DNA from: Candidatus Endomicrobiellum guadaloupense | GTDB lineage: Bacteria; Elusimicrobiota; Endomicrobiia; Endomicrobiales; Endomicrobiaceae | Direction: 5' to 3' | Length of the DNA stretch: 37,460 bases | NCBI GenBank assembly: GCA_031278895.1 | Contig: JAITJN010000006.1 | Coordinates: 1-37,460 of the forward strand | Part shown: positions 30,676 to 37,460 of the stretch, in pieces | Layout: every line of letters starts with the position of its first letter | How positions within the stretch are numbered: position 1 is the stretch's first letter | The notes under the pieces: model-generated | The model's database searches: none | Seen by the model: only the letters and a program-made list of their open reading frames with translations | Told to the model about the DNA's origin: nothing | Translations under genes and position numbers: made by a program

Positions 30676-32151
30676 ATGAATATTCTAATTGTGGCGTCAG
30701 AATGTGTTCCTTTCGTTAAAGTAGGAGGTCTTGCTGATGTTGTTGGGACTCTTCCAAAATATTTAAAAAAATCTGGTCATGATATAAGAATAATATTACC
30801 AAAATATCAGTCTATAGATGGCAACAAATACAATCTTCAACACCTACCTTATAAACTACAAACCATAGTTGGCAAAGACACTGAAAACTTTAGATTAAAA
30901 TATTGCCTTACAAAAGGCAATATAACAGTCTATTTCATTGAGAATATGCATTTTTTTAACCGACATGGAGTGTATGGAACAGATGGACTTGATTATGGAG
31001 ACAATAAAGAACGTTTTATATTTTTTCAAAAAGCAGTGTTAGAATCTGTTAAAGCTTTAATGTTTACGCCAGATATCATACACTGCCATGACTGGCAAAC
31101 GGGACTAATCCCTGCATATCTAAAAACAAATTTAAAGAATGATGGATTCTTTTGGAATACATCTTCGATTTTCACCATACACAACATAGCTTATCAAGGA
31201 CAATTTGATGCAGACACAGTAAACACAGCAGGCTTTTCTTGGGAAGACTTCAAGTCAGATAAATTAGAGTATTACAACACTATCAACTTTATGAAATGCG
31301 GGATAAAGCTGTCAGACGCAGTTTCAACCGTAAGTCCTACATATGCCAAAGAAATAAAAGATTTTAATGGTAGAGGAATGGAAATTATCATAAATTCAAG
31401 GCAAGACGAAATTTACGGTATTCTAAATGGTATAGATTATGATTATTGGAATCCAGCAGTAGATAAATATATAAAGGCAAACTATTCAAAAAATGGTTTT
31501 AAAGGAAAAGTTATCTGCAAAGAAGAACTACAGAAATTATGTGGTTTTGGGATAAAAAAAGATGCTTATTTACTTGGTTGTGTATCAAGACTAGACGAAC
31601 AAAAAGGATTTGACATAATGATTGATGCATTTTACAAACTAAATAATACTGATATACAATTTGTTGTTTTAGGTTCAGGGAATCTTGAAATAAAACACTA
31701 TATTCAAGAAGCTGTAAAAAAAATACCTAGCAGACTTGCTGCATTTTTTGACTATGATGAACCATTGGCGCATAAAATATATGCTGGCTGCGACGCTTAT
31801 ATGATGCCTTCAAAATTTGAACCTTGCGGTTTAAGCCAAATGATAGCATTAGCTTATGGAACACCTCCTATTGTCAACCGTACAGGCGGACTTTCCGATA
31901 CAGTAACATATTATAATCATTTCACAAAAGAAGGAAATGGCTTTGTGTTTAATATAACTTATGGCGAAAATTTTGTACAGACAATACTAAAATCCAAAAA
32001 AATATTTGAAGATAAGAAAAATTGGAATGCCTTAATGAAAAATGCTTTTGAAAGCAATTTTTCATGGGATAAATCATCCATTGAGTACGAAAAAATGTAT
32101 AATATAGTTTCGTTAAACAAAAATAATGAAAATATTTTTATGAGGAGTTAA
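30676..32151 (+). CDS. glgA: Glycogen/starch synthase
   Basis: VPFVKVGGLADVVGTLPK (KxGGL), HCHDWQTGLIP, FTIHNIAYQG, SRLDEQKGFD, PSKFEPCGLSQMIALAYGTPPIVNRTGGL. ATG 30676 preferred over TTG 30658. Confidence 0.96.
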   Translation: MNILIVASECVPFVKVGGLADVVGTLPKYLKKSGHDIRIILPKYQSIDGNKYNLQHLPYKLQTIVGKDTENFRLKYCLTKGNITVYFIENMHFFNRHGVYGTDGLDYGDNKERFIFFQKAVLESVKALMFTPDIIHCHDWQTGLIPAYLKTNLKNDGFFWNTSSIFTIHNIAYQGQFDADTVNTAGFSWEDFKSDKLEYYNTINFMKCGIKLSDAVSTVSPTYAKEIKDFNGRGMEIIINSRQDEIYGILNGIDYDYWNPAVDKYIKANYSKNGFKGKVICKEELQKLCGFGIKKDAYLLGCVSRLDEQKGFDIMIDAFYKLNNTDIQFVVLGSGNLEIKHYIQEAVKKIPSRLAAFFDYDEPLAHKIYAGCDAYMMPSKFEPCGLSQMIALAYGTPPIVNRTGGLSDTVTYYNHFTKEGNGFVFNITYGENFVQTILKSKKIFEDKKNWNALMKNAFESNFSWDKSSIEYEKMYNIVSLNKNNENIFMRS

Positions 32152-32166
32152 CAAAACGGAGTATTT

Positions 32167-32916
32167 ATGAAGAATGGAAGAAAAATAGCCCAAATTACAT
32201 TTGAATCATTAAAATTAATTACTTTAATCTTTCTGGGTGGGGTCTTTGTTTTTATTGCAAATAATTACTATCAAATTGAAAATTATTCTAAAGATTTATC
32301 TGAAGAGCTAAATATATTTGTTTTTTTTGATAAAAACTCAAAAAATGATGAAAAAGTACTAGAAAAACTAAATTCCATAAACTCAGTTTTAGTAAAAGAG
32401 TATGTAGATGCTTCTCAAGCTTATAAAAAGACAGTTGAGAAGAATCCTATTTTGAATAATATTTCTTTACCTAATGATATAAACTCCATGCAATCCTATG
32501 CAGTTGTTAAGCCAAGATCCATACCGAATAATAACTTTTTACTTGAAATAAAAACTACTTTTAGCAATATCGCTGATATTGAAGAAATAGTATTTGATGA
32601 GTCTAACTTTCTTCATTATGCAAATATTCAAGAACGACTGTTGTTGTATAAAAAAGCATTCTCCATTGTTATTTCAATCTTTTCTGTATTTTTAATATTA
32701 AAATTTGTTTTGATATATATTTCCGGGGTAAATATTTTTAAACAAGCAGAAAAATTCTTTATCTATCTTCTATCGTCTTCCTCAGGTTTTTTATTATTTT
32801 GGAGTATTTGCAAGTATAAGCATTATAGTTTATTAGCTCCAAAAGTATCTATAGTAACAGTATTAGCTTTTGCTTGCGTGCTTGTACTTATGCTTGATAA
32901 AATAGAAATAGAGTAA
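32167..32916 (+). CDS. ftsX: FtsX-like permease subunit (cell division)
   Basis: One N-terminal TM, an extracytoplasmic loop (ELNIFVFFDKNSKNDEKVLEKLNSINSVLVKEYVDASQAY...), then three TM segments; followed by an EnvC-like gene. Confidence 0.7.
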   Translation: MKNGRKIAQITFESLKLITLIFLGGVFVFIANNYYQIENYSKDLSEELNIFVFFDKNSKNDEKVLEKLNSINSVLVKEYVDASQAYKKTVEKNPILNNISLPNDINSMQSYAVVKPRSIPNNNFLLEIKTTFSNIADIEEIVFDESNFLHYANIQERLLLYKKAFSIVISIFSVFLILKFVLIYISGVNIFKQAEKFFIYLLSSSSGFLLFWSICKYKHYSLLAPKVSIVTVLAFACVLVLMLDKIEIE

Positions 32917-32923
32917 TACTGAT

Positions 32924-34048
32924 ATGAAAATATATAATTTTGTAAGTATTTTTATTGGCTCGTCATTTATATTAAATATATATGCACACATAGCTTGCGC
33001 TGAGCAATCAAAAACTAAACAACTTTCCGATATAAAACAATCAATAAGAAAAAAACAAATTGAAAAAGAAAAACTTATTTTACAGGAAAACATTTTTAAA
33101 AAAGAATTTAAAGTTATTAATAATACCATTATCCAGACAGAAAAAAAATTAGAAGAAGTTTCAGAAAATATAGAATCCGCTTCAAAAAACTTCAAAAAAT
33201 CTGCAAAAGAATACAATGATGCTTCTTTAAGAAAATCCAGTTGGCATAAGACTGCAATTGAGGAGTTAAACCTTTTCCATAAAATGATATTTTCAAAGTC
33301 TTATAATAGAGAGCCTTTGGAGTATAAATTAAGGATACTATCTTTGAAATACTGTCAAAATAACTTTGAGAAAGAAAAAAAGTCTGCCAAAGATTTAGCT
33401 TCTAGGATGAAAAAATGGGGGGCCTCAAAGAAAAATCTTATACTATTAAAACAAAAAGAAAGCGAAGTTGTAGCTCGAAACAAGAATCTTTTAGAAGAAA
33501 AAAACAGAAATCTCAAAACAATTGTAGATAAAAGACGAAATGCTGAAAAAGCAATAAAAGACTTAAATGACACTGCAAAAGCATTACAAAAATTAATAAA
33601 TAAAATAAATTCTGAAAATATTAAAAAGAAAGAAACAAGAGTAGGTCCATCTCAATCACGGATAAAAAGAAAAAAATTTCTACCATGGCCTGTTGAGGGG
33701 AAAGTAATCTCTAATTTTGGCAAAATTAAACATCCTGAGCTTGATACATATATACTTAATAATGGTATAAAAATAAATGCTTCTAACTATGCTAAAATTA
33801 AAAGCATAGATTCAGGTAAAGTAGTTTTTACAGGAACTTTCCGCTCTTATGGTCAAGTTATTATAATAGACCACAGAAACTCTACTTTTTCAGTTTATGG
33901 CCTCTTAAATAAAACTTATGTAAAAGAAGGGCAAAAAGTATCCAAAGAGGCAGTTATTGCAGACATCGGAAGTGGAAAAGATGCTGTCTTATACTTTGAG
34001 ATAAGACAAAACAATATACCTGACAATCCCATTCTATGGCTAAAATAA
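32924..34048 (+). CDS. EnvC-like murein hydrolase activator (coiled coil + LytM/M23 fold)
   Basis: Signal peptide, long coiled coil, LytM domain PWPVEGKVISNFGKI...VVFTGTFRSYGQVIIIDHRNSTFSVYGLLNKTYVKEGQKV. Confidence 0.88.
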   Translation: MKIYNFVSIFIGSSFILNIYAHIACAEQSKTKQLSDIKQSIRKKQIEKEKLILQENIFKKEFKVINNTIIQTEKKLEEVSENIESASKNFKKSAKEYNDASLRKSSWHKTAIEELNLFHKMIFSKSYNREPLEYKLRILSLKYCQNNFEKEKKSAKDLASRMKKWGASKKNLILLKQKESEVVARNKNLLEEKNRNLKTIVDKRRNAEKAIKDLNDTAKALQKLINKINSENIKKKETRVGPSQSRIKRKKFLPWPVEGKVISNFGKIKHPELDTYILNNGIKINASNYAKIKSIDSGKVVFTGTFRSYGQVIIIDHRNSTFSVYGLLNKTYVKEGQKVSKEAVIADIGSGKDAVLYFEIRQNNIPDNPILWLK

Positions 34049-34077
34049 TATCTTGCTTTGTATATTTGGAGAATTAA

Positions 34078-35334
34078 ATGGATATCTTAAAAAAATTGTC
34101 TTATATTATTCTATTTCTGTTTTCTCTAAATTTACAGACTTATGCTGCAGGTGACGAAGCTTATGAGAAGCTAAAACTTATGATAGATATTATGGAAGTA
34201 ATAAACACAGATTATGTTTCAGAAACAAATACTAAAGATTTGACTGTTGGAGCTATAAAAGGTGTTGTCTCTGTGCTAGATCCATTTTCTCAGTATATGG
34301 AAGAAAAAGCTTATAAAGATATGAAAAATGAGACAGAGGGTGCATATAGTGGTGTTGGTCTTAGGATTACATCAAAAAATAACTATATAACGGTAGTGTC
34401 GCCTCTTCCTGGAACACCCGCATATAAAGCGGGCATACTTCCAAATGACATAATTACAAAAATCGACGGCAAATCTACAAGTGGAATGACTACAGACGAG
34501 GCTGTTGATCGTATGAGAGGGAAAGCTGGGAAAAAAGTTAAACTTAATATTGCCCGAAGCAATATTTTTGATGAACTGGAATTTAATATTATAAGAAAGA
34601 AAATAAAGATAGAAACTGTCAGGTCTATAATGATTGATGAGGGCATAGGATATATAAGACTATCTGAGTTTAACTCTCAAAGTGATGAAGATATAAAAAA
34701 AATTCTTGATACCTTTAAAGAACAAGATATGAAATCTTTTATATTAGATCTAAGAAATAATCCTGGAGGACTTTTAGATTCAGCAATCAATATAGTAAGT
34801 CTGTTTATTGAGGATAAAAAACTTGCTCTTACCACTAAGGGGCGTAAAAAAGAAACAGAAAGAAAGTATTATACAAATGGAAAAGCTAGCTTTACAGATA
34901 TTCCTTTTGTGGTTCTTGTAAATAGAGGGTCTGCATCAGCCTCTGAAATAGTTTCTGGAGCTTTGCAAGATTTTAAGAGAGCCTTAATAATAGGATCAAA
35001 CACTTTTGGTAAAGGCAGCGTTCAAACAGTTATGCCGCTTCCAGATGGTACCGCGCTTAGACTTACTATAGCAAAATATTATCTTCCTTCTGGTCGACCT
35101 ATAAGCCATTCAAATGAAAAGAATGCTAAAAATGGTATAACTCCAGATATTGCTATTCCTATAACAATGGAAGAAGAAATAAAATTATATGCTCAAAGTG
35201 ACATGATTTTTTTAAAAAATAAAGATGATGAAAAAAAGGATATAATTGAAGACAGAGCTTTAAATAAAGCTATAGAACTTATAAAAGAAAATAAGATTAA
35301 AGATCTTCTAAGCTCTAAAAAAGAAGTAGTATAG
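34078..35334 (+). CDS. C-terminal processing peptidase, S41 family, with PDZ domain
   Basis: PDZ (VVSPLPGTPAYKAGILPNDIITKIDGKST), ILDLRNNPGGLLDSAINI, VNRGSASASEIVSGALQD...GKGSVQTV. Confidence 0.95.
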   Translation: MDILKKLSYIILFLFSLNLQTYAAGDEAYEKLKLMIDIMEVINTDYVSETNTKDLTVGAIKGVVSVLDPFSQYMEEKAYKDMKNETEGAYSGVGLRITSKNNYITVVSPLPGTPAYKAGILPNDIITKIDGKSTSGMTTDEAVDRMRGKAGKKVKLNIARSNIFDELEFNIIRKKIKIETVRSIMIDEGIGYIRLSEFNSQSDEDIKKILDTFKEQDMKSFILDLRNNPGGLLDSAINIVSLFIEDKKLALTTKGRKKETERKYYTNGKASFTDIPFVVLVNRGSASASEIVSGALQDFKRALIIGSNTFGKGSVQTVMPLPDGTALRLTIAKYYLPSGRPISHSNEKNAKNGITPDIAIPITMEEEIKLYAQSDMIFLKNKDDEKKDIIEDRALNKAIELIKENKIKDLLSSKKEVV

Positions 35335-35343
35335 GAGAAGCAC

Positions 35344-35775
35344 GTGTCAGGTAAAAATAAGAAAGAAAGCATATTGGTTAAAATATATCTGATATTCCTG
35401 TTTGTTTGCGGTATAACTGTATGGCTTGCTATACAACCAACAAATAATAATAAGATCTCAACTGATGTTATTTTAGATAGCCAAATAGTTGATATTCTTA
35501 TACATAAGAGAGTAAAGCAAGAAGATATTTTAAAACAATATATTAGGGAAAAAACAACGAGTGTCGCTCAGTGGAATGAGTTCTATAAAACGATAAAAAT
35601 TAAAAGGAAAGTAAAAATTAAAGAGTTTGAAAAATCTTTTAGAAGTCTTGCACGCTCAATGAAGCTAGGCTTAAGCAGAATAGATAATTCTGACGGTTCT
35701 GTAACATATAAATTTTATTCTCCAAGCAGAACGTACTCAAATATTACTTTTGTTAAGAAAAAAGGTCATAACTAA
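35344..35775 (+). CDS. Hypothetical single-TM protein
   Basis: 143-aa ORF with one N-terminal TM (ILVKIYLIFLFVCGITVWLAI), GTG start, upstream GGAG. Confidence 0.6.
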   Translation: MSGKNKKESILVKIYLIFLFVCGITVWLAIQPTNNNKISTDVILDSQIVDILIHKRVKQEDILKQYIREKTTSVAQWNEFYKTIKIKRKVKIKEFEKSFRSLARSMKLGLSRIDNSDGSVTYKFYSPSRTYSNITFVKKKGHN

Positions 35776-35777
35776 AT

Positions 35778-36809
35778 ATGAATATATTAGCTATTGAAAC
35801 ATCTTGCGATGAGACTTCGGCTTCTTTGGTTTCAAACGGAACAAAAGTAAAATCCGTAGTTATTTCATCTCAAATAAAAATACATGCTAAATATTTTGGT
35901 GTGGTTCCAGAACTTGCAAGTCGTGCACATATAGAAAATATAAATCCCGTAATTACTGAGACTCTAACTAAAGCAGGATTAAGTTTTGGTACTTTTTCAA
36001 AAAAGATAGATGCAATAGCCGTTACAGTGGGACCAGGCTTAGCTGGAGCTTTGCTAGTCGGTGTTATAGCTGCAAAGACAATGGCAAGCATTTATCACAA
36101 GCCGTTGATACCTGTAAACCACTTGGAAGGGCACTTATACTCTTCTTTTATTGAAAATAGATCAATAAGACCTCCTTTTTTGTGTATTATAATATCAGGT
36201 GGACATACAGAGCTGATATTAGTAGAAGATTTCGGAAAATATAAAATTCTTGGTGCAACAAGAGATGACGCTGCCGGAGAAGCCTTTGATAAGGCGGCAA
36301 AGATGTTGGGGTTAGAATATCCTGGAGGTCCTATACTAGACAAAAGAGCTGAATTTGGAAATCCTGACGCTATTAAATTTACAAGACCATACATGAAAGG
36401 AAGTTGGGATTTTTCTTTCTCAGGTATTAAAACAGCTCTTTTAAACTATTTAAAGGCTAATCCAGTAAAAAATAAACGACATTTAAATGATATTTGTGCT
36501 TCTTTTAGACAAGCCATAGCAGAAACAATCTGTTATAAAGCTTTTGAAGCTGCTGAAAAGTTTAATTTAAAACAAATTGCTTTAGGGGGGGGGGTAAGTG
36601 CAAATTCTCTTATACGGAAGATGTTTGACCAGGAAGGGCGAAAAAACAAAGTCAAGGTTTTTATACCGTCACTTATTTACTGCACAGATAATGCCGCAAT
36701 GATAGGCTGTGCAGCTTATTTAAAGCAAAAAGAATGCGGTTTAGGTTTAAGTTATACTAGACTCCAGTTAACTCCAACTCCTTCTTTGCTTTTAGAAAAC
36801 TGGTATTAG
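35778..36809 (+). CDS. tsaD: tRNA N6-adenosine threonylcarbamoyltransferase
   Basis: NILAIETSCDETSASLV, VPELASRAHIENI, VNHLEGHLYSSF, ISGGHTELILV, GAAGEAFDKAAKMLGL-type segment, LGGGVSANSLIR. Confidence 0.97.
   Translation: MNILAIETSCDETSASLVSNGTKVKSVVISSQIKIHAKYFGVVPELASRAHIENINPVITETLTKAGLSFGTFSKKIDAIAVTVGPGLAGALLVGVIAAKTMASIYHKPLIPVNHLEGHLYSSFIENRSIRPPFLCIIISGGHTELILVEDFGKYKILGATRDDAAGEAFDKAAKMLGLEYPGGPILDKRAEFGNPDAIKFTRPYMKGSWDFSFSGIKTALLNYLKANPVKNKRHLNDICASFRQAIAETICYKAFEAAEKFNLKQIALGGGVSANSLIRKMFDQEGRKNKVKVFIPSLIYCTDNAAMIGCAAYLKQKECGLGLSYTRLQLTPTPSLLLENWY
36585..36594 (+). repeat. G10 homopolymer inside tsaD
   Basis: tttagggggggggtaag-type run of 10 G residues encoding GGG in LGGGVSAN. 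Confidence 0.85.
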
Positions 36810-36884
36810 CTATTTCATTCGCTATTTGCAGGGTAAACCTGTGTCATCCTTTGCCTTTGTCATAATCTTGTGTGCAGTCTAGGA

Positions 36885-37062
36885 CCTAGCAGTTGTGCGC
36901 CGTCTCACTTGCTCTTATCACTTGGTAAAAGTCATGTAATGTCCTTTTTACTTCTTTTTTAACTCTTTGCTGGACAATAACCATACTTCTCAATGCAAAG
37001 TAGAAAATGAACAAAAAATTCAGATATACACTTAGACTTGCAAACAACCTCCTCTTAATTTT
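36885..37062 (-). pseudogene. Possible decayed short membrane-protein gene
   Basis: Minus-strand open frame without a good start: NVCYFKIKRRLFASLSVYLNFLFIFYFALRSMVIVQQRVKKEVKRTLHDFYQVIRASETAHNC*. Coordinates approximate. Confidence 0.25.
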
Positions 37063-37110
37063 GAAATAACATACATTCTAGGACACTCTTAGAGCTACTT
37101 TTAATTTTGA

Positions 37111-37460
37111 CTATATTGCATACTTAACCTTAACCATTCCTAACAATCCTTCTCTCTTTCCTACAAAGCTTTCTCCTTTTACTTCCAGCTTTAACCTTTC
37201 ACTTATGTCCATTTTTACTCCCGCTTCTCCTATCATTGTCATTCCTTCAAGACTTACCTTTTCTATTTCCTTCCCTTCTGCTTTCGCTTTGATTTTTCCA
37301 CTTAACTCTTCCTCTAACCCTACTCCTATATACTCATTCTCCCCTCTTGCTTTTACTTCTTCTATTCCAAATCTATTTTCCGCCTTATACTCTCCATTAC
37401 CATATTCACAAAATACTCCATATCCTATTTCCTCTTCTTTCCTTTCTATTCTCTTTCCTA
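37111..37460 (-). CDS. C-terminal end of an autotransporter-like beta-barrel protein (runs off the window)
   Basis: Minus strand from the edge: GKRIERKEEEIGYGVFCEYGNGEYKAENRFGIEEVKARGENEYIGVGLEEELSGKIKAKAEGKEIEKVSLEGMTMIGEAGVKMDISERLKLEVKGESFVGKREGLLGMVKVKYAI*; stop is complement of 37111-37113. The C-terminal 'GxTGKREG-x-G-xxxxKY' pattern is typical of autotransporter barrels. Confidence 0.75.
   Translation of the reverse strand, partial: GKRIERKEEEIGYGVFCEYGNGEYKAENRFGIEEVKARGENEYIGVGLEEELSGKIKAKAEGKEIEKVSLEGMTMIGEAGVKMDISERLKLEVKGESFVGKREGLLGMVKVKYAI

Overview
AT-rich bacterial window. Nearly all genes are on the + strand and tightly packed, with several small non-coding gaps that look like decayed genes. 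Gene content and protein character suggest an Elusimicrobiota/Endomicrobium-like genome (inference; no database was searched). From 5' to 3' it holds: a Wzy/O-antigen-ligase-like TPR membrane protein directly upstream of a complete F1Fo ATP synthase operon (atpB-E-F-H-A-G-D-C); yebC-ruvC-ruvA-ruvB; queH-spoIID-queA; an M50 protease-trpS-scpA-scpB run; a ~12.6 kb cluster joining a PEGA-domain Ser/Thr kinase, PP2C phosphatase, double-FHA membrane protein and stand-alone receiver to exported/outer-membrane proteins (FlgD/T9SS-like C-terminal domain, PorV-like barrels, TPR); glgA; an ftsX-envC-ctpA-hypothetical-tsaD run; and, at the right edge on the minus strand, the C-terminus of an autotransporter-like beta-barrel missing from the ORF track. 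The kinase/phosphatase/FHA/receiver plus PorV/FlgD-CTD cluster is the best candidate for an undescribed system. Other notable points are a very short ATP synthase delta subunit, a short c subunit with a mixed ion-site signature, a divergent RuvA, a G10 tract inside tsaD, ftsX without adjacent ftsE, an EnvC-like protein with a degenerate LytM site, and several intergenic inverted repeats and gene remnants.
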